This document shows positions 50,125 through 58,169 of a stretch of DNA of 64,000 bases, piece after piece (the stretch's first letter is position 1; each line of letters starts with the position of its first letter). The position numbers and the translations under genes were made by a program. The DNA comes from Paraconexibacter sp040581415 (GTDB taxonomy: Bacteria; Actinomycetota; Thermoleophilia; Solirubrobacterales; Solirubrobacteraceae): the NCBI RefSeq assembly GCF_040581415.1, contig NZ_CP114014.1:4340001-4404000 (forward strand), read 5' to 3'. The notes beneath the pieces are model-generated. The model was not told the DNA's origin and searched no databases. It saw only the letters and a list, made by a program, of their open reading frames with translations.

Positions 50125-51303
50125 CTAGCGCGCGCCGGCGAGCTGCCCCGCAAGCGCGCGCTGGTAGCCGATGATCGCCTTGTTCTTGTTGAACACGATC
50201 GCGCCGATGAGCTCCTGCCCACGGAACGCCTCGACCACGAGCGACGGCTTCTCGGTGTCCTCTTCGACGACCTCGAAACGATCGGCCACCGCCAGGAGCC
50301 CAGCCGATTTCATCTTCACCGAGTACTGGTCGGACCAGAACGTCGGCACGGTCGCAAAGGATGCGCGCCCCCCGGGGTCAGCCAGGAGGTTGGTCGCTGC
50401 GGTCGCCGCCATGTCACGGGCGATCGCCCAGTGCTCGATGCAGATCGGTCGACCGGCCTGCGGGTGCGGCCAGGCGGCGACGTCTCCGGCCGCGACGATG
50501 TTGCTCGTCCCGACCGCCACGCAGTGCTCGTCGCACAGGACAGCGCCGTCGAGCAACTCGAGTCCGGACCCCTCGAGCCACTCGGTGTTGGGCGCCGATC
50601 CGAGGGCGAGCAACACGACGTCAGCAGGGAGCGAGCGGCCGTCGGCGAGGTCGACCCCGCTGACACGACCTCCTTGCCCGGCGAAGCCCGACACGCTGGT
50701 GGACAGGAAGAACCGGACGCCGTTCTGCTCGTGGAGCGTGATTGCTCGCTTGCCGACCTCCGCACCCAGGACCGGCATCGGGAACGGCGCGATGTCAACC
50801 ACGGCGACTTCGGTGACGCCAAGGCCACGCAGGGTGGCCGCGACCTCGCACCCGATGAATCCCGCACCGACGATCACGACGCGGCTGGTGCTGGACACCG
50901 CTTCGCGGAACCCCGCGGCGTCGTCGAGCGACCGGAGAACGTGGAAGCCCTCGAGCTCTGGGAGTTCCGGCCACGATCGTGCTCGGCGGCCGGTCGTGAT
51001 CATCAGGCCGTCGTAGGGCACCTCGGTGCCATCGGCCAGGCGGACGACCTGCCGATCGCGGTCAAGGCTGACCGCGGCTTGGCCGAGCGTCCACGTCACG
51101 TTCGCGTCGGCGCTCACGCGGTAGAGCGTCTCGTCGGCGGTCATCGACCCAGCCAGCAACTGCTTCGACAGCGGAGGCCGGTCGTACGGCCGGTGGGTCT
51201 CGTCTCCGACAAGCACCACGGCGCCGCCGAACCCGGCCTTGCGCAGAGCCTCTGCGGCGCGGTGCCCGGCGAGGCCCCCGCCGACGATCACGATCTGCTC
51301 CAC
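50125..51303 (-). CDS. NAD(P)H-dependent ferredoxin reductase (P450 redox partner)
   Basis: 392 aa from the GTG at 51303, eight bases after the ferredoxin stop. Two Rossmann motifs: VGGGLAGHRAAEAL for FAD and VVIGAGFIGCEVAATL for NAD(P)H. HRPYDRPPLSKQ and NIVAAGDVAAWP are typical of the putidaredoxin-reductase/rubredoxin-reductase family. It passes electrons from NAD(P)H to the ferredoxin encoded upstream. Third gene of the P450-ferredoxin-reductase operon. The intergenic 50055-50124 has nothing further recognisable. Confidence 0.9.
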   Translation of the reverse strand: MEQIVIVGGGLAGHRAAEALRKAGFGGAVVLVGDETHRPYDRPPLSKQLLAGSMTADETLYRVSADANVTWTLGQAAVSLDRDRQVVRLADGTEVPYDGLMITTGRRARSWPELPELEGFHVLRSLDDAAGFREAVSSTSRVVIVGAGFIGCEVAATLRGLGVTEVAVVDIAPFPMPVLGAEVGKRAITLHEQNGVRFFLSTSVSGFAGQGGRVSGVDLADGRSLPADVVLLALGSAPNTEWLEGSGLELLDGAVLCDEHCVAVGTSNIVAAGDVAAWPHPQAGRPICIEHWAIARDMAATAATNLLADPGGRASFATVPTFWSDQYSVKMKSAGLLAVADRFEVVEEDTEKPSLVVEAFRGQELIGAIVFNKNKAIIGYQRALAGQLAGAR

Positions 51304-51311
51304 GGTCGCGA

Positions 51312-51506
51312 TCAGTCCTCGATGCGGATGGCGGCCACCGGGCACATCCGGGCCGCCTCCTCCAGCTGCGTCCGGTACTCCTCACCGGGTTCGGCGATCA
51401 GCATCGTGGCGACGTTGTCGTCGTCGTCAAGGTCGAAGATGTCGGGCGCCGCGAGAACGCAGTCTCCGTGCGCCTCGCAGAGGTTGGTGTCGAGGATGAT
51501 CTTCAT
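51312..51506 (-). CDS. Small 3Fe-4S-type ferredoxin with His in the cluster motif
   Basis: 64 aa. Cluster motif C10-x2-H13-x2-C16 and C55-P (CEAHGDC and MCPVAAI). Replacement of the second cysteine by His is typical of actinobacterial ferredoxins that serve P450s and carry a [3Fe-4S] or unusual His-ligated cluster. Acidic surface (DLDDDDN), as expected for P450 docking. It sits between the P450 and the reductase genes, and the three make a self-sufficient electron chain. Confidence 0.92.
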   Translation of the reverse strand: MKIILDTNLCEAHGDCVLAAPDIFDLDDDDNVATMLIAEPGEEYRTQLEEAARMCPVAAIRIED

Positions 51507-51550
51507 GGTTGTTCCTTCGGATCGGGAGCTGGTCTCGAACGGCGAGCCGC

Positions 51551-52786
51551 TCAGGCGGCTTCCATGGTCACGGGGAGCTGGTACACGCCCCGCGAGTACG
51601 CGTCGCGGATGTAGCTGATCGGGCCCGCGGGCCGAATGTCCTTGGTCCGCTGCAAGAGCTCCTCGAGCAGGATCTTGATCTCGAGGGCGGCGACGTGCTT
51701 CCCAAGGCAGGAGTGCGGGCCGCGGCCGAAGCTCAGGTGCGGGTTCGGGCTGCGAGTGAGATCGAAGTCGTTCGGGTTGTCGAACGCATCCGTGTCGAAG
51801 TTGCCGGCCGCGAACAGCATCGCGACGATGGAGCCTGCCTTCAGCTCTACTCCGTGCAGCTCGACATCTTTCGTCGTCGTGCGGCAGAGGTGGGTGAACG
51901 GGCTCGAGATCCGGACGATCTCCTGCGCGGCGGTGAGCGGGATGTCGTCAGCGTGCTCTCGGAGCCAGGCCATCTGGTCCGGCCGGCGCATCAGCTCATG
52001 GAGTCCGTGGCCCAGCGACGTACGCGTGCTCTCGGCCGCGCCGCTCGCCAGGAGTACGACGTTCCCGCGGACCTCTCCTTCAGGAAGGCCGGCCTCGGCG
52101 ATCTTGGACATGATGTCGTCCCCGGGCTGGGCCTTCCGCAGCTTCTCGAGATCGAGCGCGTACCCGAAGAGCTCCATGATCGCCTTCCCGACGTCCTCGA
52201 AGGACGGGGTGATGCGCGTGTCGAACGGCGCAGCGAACTGGTCGACCCAGTGGAAGAACTTCGGCCGATCCTCCTCGGGAACCCCGAGCACGTCGCCGAG
52301 CGCCTGCATCGGCATCAGGTGCGCGATGTCGTCGATGAAGTTGAACGGCTCCCCCTTCGCCAGCGCGGGCTCGATCACCGCTACGGCGTACTCGCGGAAC
52401 TTGTCCTCGAGGCCCTTGACCATCTTCGGCGTGAACGCGCGACTGACGATGCGTCGGGTCTCGCGATGCTTCTCGCCGTCCTGCGTGAGCATCGCGGGAG
52501 CGCCGACAGCGTCGCCGATGGGCGCGAACGCCCAGAAGTTCACCGAGTTCAGACCGCTGGCATACGTCTCGGAGTCCCGATCCACCATCTCGATGTCCTC
52601 GTGTCGACTGACCACGTAGAGCTCAGGAACGAGCAACGGATCGTCGAACTTGTGCAGACAGACCGGCTCCTCCTCGCGGAGGTACTTGAAGGACTCCAAG
52701 GGGAGCCCGAACGTCGCTGGGTCGCCGTTGGCGTAGGTCTCCGGGTTGAAGACTCCGAGCTCGGCCTGCGACATCTTGGTGGCCAT
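51551..52786 (-). CDS. Cytochrome P450
   Basis: 411 aa, soluble bacterial class I. The heme-binding loop is FGRGPHSCLGKHVAALE (Cys360), the ExxR motif is AQEIVRISSP, and the I-helix reads LLASGAAESTRTS, a variant of the usual AG.(E/D)T(T/S) with Ala where the second Gly is expected. It hydroxylates a hydrophobic substrate with electrons from the ferredoxin/reductase pair downstream. The palindrome at 52869 and TACGAT (52855-52860) form its promoter, with a leader of about 60 bases. The CYP family cannot be assigned here; terminal hydroxylation of a branched chain would fit the neighbours. Confidence 0.92.
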   Translation of the reverse strand: MATKMSQAELGVFNPETYANGDPATFGLPLESFKYLREEEPVCLHKFDDPLLVPELYVVSRHEDIEMVDRDSETYASGLNSVNFWAFAPIGDAVGAPAMLTQDGEKHRETRRIVSRAFTPKMVKGLEDKFREYAVAVIEPALAKGEPFNFIDDIAHLMPMQALGDVLGVPEEDRPKFFHWVDQFAAPFDTRITPSFEDVGKAIMELFGYALDLEKLRKAQPGDDIMSKIAEAGLPEGEVRGNVVLLASGAAESTRTSLGHGLHELMRRPDQMAWLREHADDIPLTAAQEIVRISSPFTHLCRTTTKDVELHGVELKAGSIVAMLFAAGNFDTDAFDNPNDFDLTRSPNPHLSFGRGPHSCLGKHVAALEIKILLEELLQRTKDIRPAGPISYIRDAYSRGVYQLPVTMEAA

Positions 52787-52868
52787 GCGGCGTTCACTCT
52801 CCGTTTACGTGAGATCACCCACTGTCGCGGGGCGATCTAAGGTCGTTGACGTCGATCGTAGCGGTTTC

Positions 52869-52884
52869 GTGAACGATCGTTGAC
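52869..52884. promoter_or_regulatory. Regulon palindrome (GTGAACGATCGTTGAC)
   Basis: Highly symmetric. The minus-strand -10 TACGAT starts eight bases away, for the P450 operon. Confidence 0.8.
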
Positions 52885-52949
52885 TTATTTCTCTTCGGTC
52901 GCAGCCGCGACCGCACGACGTGCCGCCGTCCCACCCCCCGCGCTAGCAT

Positions 52950-52965
52950 GTTAACTGACGTTTAC
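52950..52965. promoter_or_regulatory. Regulon palindrome (GTTAACTGACGTTTAC)
   Basis: One core mismatch. 31 bases upstream of the thioesterase/TetR unit at 52997. It is separate from the P450 copy, 81 bp away. Confidence 0.72.
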
Positions 52966-52996
52966 TGAGTTGTTCTACCGAGGATGTTCGCGCACG

Positions 52997-53488
52997 ATGA
53001 CCGACCAACGGGCACCCTGGCAGTCGCCGATCGACGGCACACCGGACGAATGGCTCGCTTGGGCAAACGCGCTGCCCATGTCGCGCGACCTCAACATGGT
53101 GTGCACCGGCATCGACCGCGGACGCGCGACATACAGCGTCGCTTCGTCGCCCCTGACCCCGAACCCGAACGGATCGATCAACGGCGGAGTCGTCGCTGCG
53201 ATTGCCGATCAGGCTATGGGAGCCGTCACCATGACTGTGATCTCACCCGGCCAGGTCGTGGCGACGGCCAGCTTCCACGCACAGTTCCAGCGGCCCGCGA
53301 TGCCGCCCCTGACCGTTCGCGCGCACGCAACGAAGACGGGCCGCACGCTGGTCTTCGTTGACGTCGTCGTCGAAGACGCCGACGGACGCCTGACCAACAC
53401 AGCCCAGGGAACCATGATGGCGGTTCCGCTCGGCGGTTACCTCCGGGAGCGCACGGCCGATGCGGAGAACGATGGAGCCCCGTCTTGA
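52997..53488 (+). CDS. PaaI-type hot-dog thioesterase
   Basis: 163 aa from the ATG at 52997 (GAGG about 12 bases upstream); a TTG at 52970 is a longer option. The core motif NPNGSINGGVVAAIADQAMG carries the hot-dog helix with the catalytic-region Asp, followed by ATASFHAQFQRPAMPPLTVRA and GRTLVFVDVVVEDADG, typical of PaaI-like acyl-CoA thioesterases. It may release acids or free CoA from dead-end acyl-CoAs. It overlaps the downstream TetR by TTGA, so enzyme and regulator are made together. Confidence 0.87.
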   Translation: MTDQRAPWQSPIDGTPDEWLAWANALPMSRDLNMVCTGIDRGRATYSVASSPLTPNPNGSINGGVVAAIADQAMGAVTMTVISPGQVVATASFHAQFQRPAMPPLTVRAHATKTGRTLVFVDVVVEDADGRLTNTAQGTMMAVPLGGYLRERTADAENDGAPS

Positions 53489-54138
53489 CTTCCCGGCCTG
53501 ACGTCGTTGCCGCCCCCGGCGGGACGGATGCAAGCAGCGCGCCACGCCGGCGTCTGGTGAGCCGCGACGTGCAGATCCTGCGGGCGGCAGCCAAGCTGTT
53601 CGCCGACCGGGGGTTCGCGGGCGTGGGAGTCGACGAGATCGGGAAGGAGGCCGGGGTCACGGGCCCGGCGATCTACCGGCACTTCAGCGGCAAAGATGAG
53701 ATCCTGGCCACCCTCTGTGACGATGCCCTCGACCAGTTGGTGTCCCTCACCAACAAGGATTTCGAAGACGCCTGGGACCAGTTGTCACACCTCGTCGCCG
53801 GGCACGGCAGCTTCGTCGTAAGCCACGGATCCCTTGCCGGGGTCTGGATCAGGGAAGGGCGTCTGCTGTCGGACGCCTCACGACTGCACGTGTACCGGCG
53901 CCAGCGCGCATACATCCAGCGCTGGAGCACGACGATCGCGCGCTGTCTGCCGCACCATGCCGAGGATGAGCACCTCACGCTGACCTTCGCCGCCCTCGGG
54001 ATGCTCAACTCCATCGCCACCTGGCCTCCGGCAGCGCGACGTGCCGACCCGGTGGGTCTGCTCTTACGCTCGGTCCTGGACGGCCTGCGCGGGCTCTCGC
54101 GGGAGCCGGCGCAGGCTCGCACCAAGCCGGGCGCCTAG
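53485..54138 (+). CDS. TetR family regulator, paralog of 17382 (candidate regulon repressor)
   Basis: 217 aa, starting from a TTG that overlaps the thioesterase stop. HTH at about residues 28-72 (VQILRAAAKLFADRGFAGVGV, then VTGPAIYRHFSGKDEILATL). The recognition helix is nearly the same as in the 17382 protein (SGPAIYRHFAGKDEILATL), so the two may bind the same DNA. The effector domain has VSHGSLAGVWIREGRLLSDAS, also matched in 17382 (MAAILIHEGRSLADP). It is controlled by the palindrome at 52950. Its last bases overlap the convergent dioxygenase gene. Confidence 0.87.
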   Translation: MTSRPDVVAAPGGTDASSAPRRRLVSRDVQILRAAAKLFADRGFAGVGVDEIGKEAGVTGPAIYRHFSGKDEILATLCDDALDQLVSLTNKDFEDAWDQLSHLVAGHGSFVVSHGSLAGVWIREGRLLSDASRLHVYRRQRAYIQRWSTTIARCLPHHAEDEHLTLTFAALGMLNSIATWPPAARRADPVGLLLRSVLDGLRGLSREPAQARTKPGA

Positions 54139-55628
54139 TTGCGGAAGTCCATCCAGCAACCGTGCGGCGTCCACCCGAGGCGAAACGGAATCTCGACGCG
54201 AGCGACGGGACCGACGGTGATGTCGTCCGTGTCGAAGATCAGGTATTCGCCCGTGCCCTCACGCCACTTGGACACCGGCACGATCAGCCATCCGTCCCCT
54301 TCAGGCGCGTCCGGCTTCCTCGGAGCGAACGTCGGTTCCATGACGGCGAGCGGCTGGTCATCGCGGATCCGGTAGACCTGCTCGGACCCGGTCCGGACGT
54401 TCGTGGTGATGACGCTCTTCATGGACATCCCCTTGCGCTTCTCGTCCCCGCCGACGAACGAGCCCCACTCGTACCCCTTGCCGTAGAAGCGCTCGTCCAC
54501 CTTCGGGAGCTCCGCGATCCGGTCACCAAGCTGCTCGGTCGTGACCTTGCCGCTCTCGAGATCGACTGTCCAGCGCCCGATGTAGCTCTTCGCGATCGAG
54601 AAGAACAGCGCGATGTCGTCTCCCGGCTTGAAGTCGCTCTCGAAGGGGAACGGCGGGCGATCGAAGATCGGACCGTCGAGCGTGAGCTTCCCGTCGATCA
54701 CGTTGGCCGACAGCGTGTGCATCACGTACTGCGGCGGGATATCTGCGGAAATCCACCGCACGTCGCCCTCCAGGCTCCGCGGCACGAGGGCGAGCTTGAT
54801 CGGCAGCGACTCATCCCACCCGAAGATCCCGAGGTCGTTCTCGACACGCTCTTTGGACGCGATGAACGGCTGGAACGGGAGGACGATCCATTCCTCGGTC
54901 AGCCAGATGTCGTGCGCCACCGTCTCGTACGGAGCATCCCAGAGTTCGAGCGACTTGACGGTCCCATCGGGCCGGACGTTGTGGAGCGTCACGTACGGCG
55001 GCTCGTCCCGGTAGGCCCAGCCGTAGAGCTCCCCGGTCTCGTGGTCCCACTTGGGGTGCGCGGTGAACGCACAGTCGCCGAAGGCCGTTGGCTCGCTCAT
55101 TCCGCGCGAGAGCTTCGACGACCAAGGCACGATCCCCGTCGTCTCAAGCGTCTCAGGATGGAGCGCGATCGGCGGTCCCCCCTGTTCGCCAGAGGCTACG
55201 ACCTGACCCTGAAACGGGAAGACGTTGATGTTGTTCGTTCCGTGCGGGATGCCGGCGGTCGCCTCGTCGCGCTTGACCTCGCCGAATCCCATCGCGCGCC
55301 AATCGGTGAACTTGCCGTCGGCCCACTCGAAGATGCCGGATCCATGCCGCTGCTCAGCGAGGAACTTCGGGGTCCTGATCCACCGGTTGCGGAAGTCGGC
55401 GCGGCCGTTCTCGAACACGAGACCCTGGATCATTCCGTCCTGTGTGAGGATGCCGTTCGTCCCCTGCTTCGTCGGCCTACGCCATGTGGGTCCGTTGCGG
55501 TAGAAGCCGCCACAAAGATCCTTCGGAATCTCGCCCTCGGTGACGATGCAGTCCTCGACGGTCGCCTCGAAGCGCATCGGCTTGAAGGGACCCTTCAGCC
55601 GCGCGTCGTTTGGGATAGGTGCGCCCAT
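54135..55628 (-). CDS. Carotenoid-oxygenase (RPE65/CCD) family dioxygenase
   Basis: 497 aa. The four iron-binding histidines of the seven-blade propeller are visible: His191 in FTAHPKWD, His239 in TVAHDIWLT, His304 in YVMHTLSANV and His489 in PHGCWMD. The opening DLCGGFYRNGPTWRRP and the EPTFAPRKPDAPEGDGWL block are family hallmarks. Enzymes of this group cleave C=C bonds in carotenoids, apocarotenoids or stilbene-type lignin dimers using O2. A member under the same operator as beta-oxidation and P450 genes suggests cleavage of an isoprenoid or stilbenoid substrate. No signal peptide. Confidence 0.92.
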   Translation of the reverse strand: MGAPIPNDARLKGPFKPMRFEATVEDCIVTEGEIPKDLCGGFYRNGPTWRRPTKQGTNGILTQDGMIQGLVFENGRADFRNRWIRTPKFLAEQRHGSGIFEWADGKFTDWRAMGFGEVKRDEATAGIPHGTNNINVFPFQGQVVASGEQGGPPIALHPETLETTGIVPWSSKLSRGMSEPTAFGDCAFTAHPKWDHETGELYGWAYRDEPPYVTLHNVRPDGTVKSLELWDAPYETVAHDIWLTEEWIVLPFQPFIASKERVENDLGIFGWDESLPIKLALVPRSLEGDVRWISADIPPQYVMHTLSANVIDGKLTLDGPIFDRPPFPFESDFKPGDDIALFFSIAKSYIGRWTVDLESGKVTTEQLGDRIAELPKVDERFYGKGYEWGSFVGGDEKRKGMSMKSVITTNVRTGSEQVYRIRDDQPLAVMEPTFAPRKPDAPEGDGWLIVPVSKWREGTGEYLIFDTDDITVGPVARVEIPFRLGWTPHGCWMDFRN

Positions 55629-55707
55629 GTGGGTGTCTCCTGATGCTCGCGGTAGGTGCGGCGCCTCGCAACCGAGGGCGTCGCCGAAAATGAAGTTAGC
55701 AACTTTG

Positions 55708-55723
55708 GTGAACGGTCGTTATC
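55708..55723. promoter_or_regulatory. Regulon palindrome (GTGAACGGTCGTTATC)
   Basis: The minus-strand hexamer TAACTT (55693-55698) lies nine bases away and gives the promoter of the dioxygenase gene, with a leader of about 60 bases. Confidence 0.78.
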
Positions 55724-55736
55724 TACGACCGCTCGA

Positions 55737-56882
55737 CTATCGGAGAGCCAGCGAGCCCGCGATGATCTCCCGCAGAACCTCGTTGGCGCCGGCGTAGATG
55801 GGCATCACCAGCGCGTGGCGCACATGCGCCTCCATGTCGTACTCGGTGGCATAGCCGTAGCCACCCATCATCTGCATGCCCTCGAGGGCGACGCTCTTCG
55901 CGGTCTCGCTCGATTTGATCTTCGCCATCGAGGCGAGGCGGGCGACCACTTTCGGGTCGCCACTGCCGTCCTCGAGTCGTGCAGCCAGCTCATACGTCAG
56001 CATCCGTGAGCACTCGATCTCGGTTGCGAGGTCCGCGATTCGGTGCTGGATGACCTGGAAGCTGCTGATCGGCTTACCAAACTGCCTACGTTCCTTGACG
56101 TACGCGATCGTGTCGTCGAGCGCGCGCTGCGCGAGGCCGGTCGCCACTGCTGCCCCGAGCAGCCGCTCCCCGTCGAGCCCCGCCATGATGTGGCGGAATC
56201 CCTGACCCACCTCGCCGACGACGGCTTCCTCAGGGACGAAGCAGTCGGTGAAGAAGACGTCGTTCACCTCACGGCCGCCAAGAGTCGGGATGCGGTGGGT
56301 CTCGATGCCGTCGGCGTTGCCTGGCACCTCGAACAGCGTCAGTCCGTGGTGCCGTGAGCCTTCGCGGCTCGTGCGCGCGAGGACCATGATGCGGCCGGCG
56401 CGGTGAGCGTATGAGCACCAGGTCTTCTGTCCGTTCAGGACGTACCCACCCTGGGCCTTGGCCGCCGCGCACGAGATGTTGGCGACGTCCGAGCCCGCCT
56501 CCGGCTCAGAGATGCTGATCGCCATCAGCGTGCCGCCGGCGATGTCGGCCAGCGCCGACCGCTTCTGCTCGTCGGACCCGAAGCGCTTGTAGCACCCAGC
56601 CACAGTCGTCGAGGCTCCGAAGCCCTTGATCGGAACCAGGCCCCGGTAGAGCTCTTCGAAGAGCAGCGTCTGCTCGACATACGTTCCTCCAGATCCTCCG
56701 AACTCCTCCGGGATCGCCACCCCGAGCCAGCCGAGCGCCGCGAGCTTGTCGTACAGCGGGGTGCTGTGGTCCTCCTCGTCGTCGTCGACCCAGTTCTCCC
56801 GCTGTTCGCGTGTTCCGCACTCCCGCCGGACGAAGTCGCGGATCGCGTCGCGGAACGCTTCCTGATCAGGATCGAGTCGCAT
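55737..56882 (-). CDS. Acyl-CoA dehydrogenase (ACAD 4)
   Basis: 381 aa from the ATG at 56882; upstream in-frame codons belong to the divergent promoter. FAD loop MAISISEPEAGSDVANIS, then GQKTWCSYAHRAGRIMVLA, and C-terminal MMGGYGYATEYDMEAHVRHA. The catalytic-Glu position reads PIYAGANEVLREI (no EG). It is divergent from ACAD 5, with one palindrome (56905) between the two. I infer the two may form a heteromeric enzyme. The -10 TACGTT (56890-56895) is seven bases from the ATG, so the message is probably leaderless. Confidence 0.88.
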   Translation of the reverse strand: MRLDPDQEAFRDAIRDFVRRECGTREQRENWVDDDEEDHSTPLYDKLAALGWLGVAIPEEFGGSGGTYVEQTLLFEELYRGLVPIKGFGASTTVAGCYKRFGSDEQKRSALADIAGGTLMAISISEPEAGSDVANISCAAAKAQGGYVLNGQKTWCSYAHRAGRIMVLARTSREGSRHHGLTLFEVPGNADGIETHRIPTLGGREVNDVFFTDCFVPEEAVVGEVGQGFRHIMAGLDGERLLGAAVATGLAQRALDDTIAYVKERRQFGKPISSFQVIQHRIADLATEIECSRMLTYELAARLEDGSGDPKVVARLASMAKIKSSETAKSVALEGMQMMGGYGYATEYDMEAHVRHALVMPIYAGANEVLREIIAGSLALR

Positions 56883-56904
56883 GTGCCGAAACGTAGCAGT
56901 CTTA

Positions 56905-56920
56905 GTTAACGATCGTGTAC
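56905..56920. promoter_or_regulatory. Regulon palindrome, bidirectional (GTTAACGATCGTGTAC)
   Basis: Between the divergent ACAD 4 and ACAD 5 genes. Minus side: TACGTT nine bases away. Plus side: TACTGT (56918-56923) overlaps the operator edge. Repressor binding would silence both. Confidence 0.8.
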
Positions 56921-56933
56921 TGTGACGCCAACC

Positions 56934-58100
56934 ATGGACTTCACGCTCTCCCCTGCTCAAGCCGCGCTCCAGGAGCGCGCGACCGCCGCAGGAGCGGAGT
57001 TCCGCGACGCGTGTGGCGCCTGGGACCTGGCGGACGAGGCCCCGTACCGCGAGATCTTCGACCGGATGGGCGAGCTCGGCTTCTTCGGGCTGACCATGCC
57101 ATCGGAGTTCGGTGGACAAGACCTGAGTGCGCTGGACTACCTCATCGCGACGACCGCGATCTTCCGCGCTTCGCAGACGTGGCTCTGCTGTGAACCCCTA
57201 TTCTGCACGACTGGCCCAGGACCGTCGATGATCATGCTCGGCGATGAGGGGGTGCGGGAGAAGTACCTACCGGACATCGTCGCGGGACGTCGCGGATGCA
57301 ACATCGCACTGACCGAGCCGAACGCCGGGTCCGCGCTCACCCACCTGTCCACCACCGCGAAGCGCGACGGTGACGACTACATCGTCACCGGCTCGAAGAG
57401 CTACGTCACCGGTGCTGTCGTCAACGACCTGCACGCAGTGTTCGTCCGCTTTGACGACATTCCCGGCGCAAAGGGTGTCGGCGCGCTCGTGTTGGAGGAC
57501 CGCATGGAGGGTGTCCGGGTCGAGCGCGGCCCTCGTTTCGTGGGCGATCGCGGCATTCCGCACGGCGACCTGTTCCTCGACGAGGTGCGTGTCCCCGCGG
57601 AGAATCTGATCATCGGCCCCGGTCAGTTCGCCCGCCTCATGAGCGCGTTCAACATGGAGCGACTGCACAACTGCGCGTTCTGGCTCGGGTCGTCGTTGGC
57701 GGCCTACGATGAGGCCGCGAAGCATGTGCAGCAGCGCGAGGCCTTCGATCGTCCCTTGGTGGAGTTTCAAGCCGTCTACCACGACCTCGCCAACATGTGG
57801 ACGCAGATCGAGGCGCTCCGCCTGCTCGCCACCCAAGCTGCCGCCACGGCGAAGGACGGGAAGTATCCCGACCTCCACATGGTCACGATGGCGAAGCTCT
57901 TCGGCGCGACCGTCGGCCCGCAGATCACGCTCAAGTCCATGGAGCTGCACGGCGGTGTCGGAGTGACGCTCGACGCCCCGATCCAGCGCATCCACCGCGA
58001 CGCGATCTCGAATGTGGTCGCGGGCGGTGCCCCAGCAGTCCTTCGCAACGGTATTGCCGCGGGCCTCTTCCCCGGCCGCCGCTTCCCTCAGACGCGTTGA
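56934..58100 (+). CDS. Acyl-CoA dehydrogenase (ACAD 5)
   Basis: 388 aa from the ATG at 56934; the GTG at 56922 overlaps the probable -10 and is less likely. FAD loop GCNIALTEPNAGSALTHLS, then GSKSYVTGAVVNDLHAVFV, and C-terminal ELHGGVGVTLDAPIQRIHRD. The late segment NVVAGGAPAVLRNGIA lacks the classic Glu motif. Overall more divergent than ACAD 1. Likely partner of ACAD 4. The next unit begins after a 69-base gap with two operator-like elements. Confidence 0.87.
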   Translation: MDFTLSPAQAALQERATAAGAEFRDACGAWDLADEAPYREIFDRMGELGFFGLTMPSEFGGQDLSALDYLIATTAIFRASQTWLCCEPLFCTTGPGPSMIMLGDEGVREKYLPDIVAGRRGCNIALTEPNAGSALTHLSTTAKRDGDDYIVTGSKSYVTGAVVNDLHAVFVRFDDIPGAKGVGALVLEDRMEGVRVERGPRFVGDRGIPHGDLFLDEVRVPAENLIIGPGQFARLMSAFNMERLHNCAFWLGSSLAAYDEAAKHVQQREAFDRPLVEFQAVYHDLANMWTQIEALRLLATQAAATAKDGKYPDLHMVTMAKLFGATVGPQITLKSMELHGGVGVTLDAPIQRIHRDAISNVVAGGAPAVLRNGIAAGLFPGRRFPQTR

Positions 58101-58137
58101 GTTAACGATGCTCACTGAAACCACCTCGCTCACATTG

Positions 58138-58153
58138 GTTAGCGATCGTTCAT
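58138..58153. promoter_or_regulatory. Regulon palindrome (GTTAGCGATCGTTCAT)
   Basis: TAGAGT (58155-58160) begins one base after the site, and the hydratase ATG is at 58170. A second, imperfect half-site GTTAACGAT lies upstream at 58101-58109. Confidence 0.75.
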
Positions 58154-58169
58154 GTAGAGTTTTGGCGTC

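Noticed and set aside
58101..58116. GTTAACGATGCTCAC as a 24th regulon operator
   Set aside because: The right half is out of register by one base and lacks CGTT. A good copy lies 30 bases downstream at 58138, so I counted it only as a half-site.
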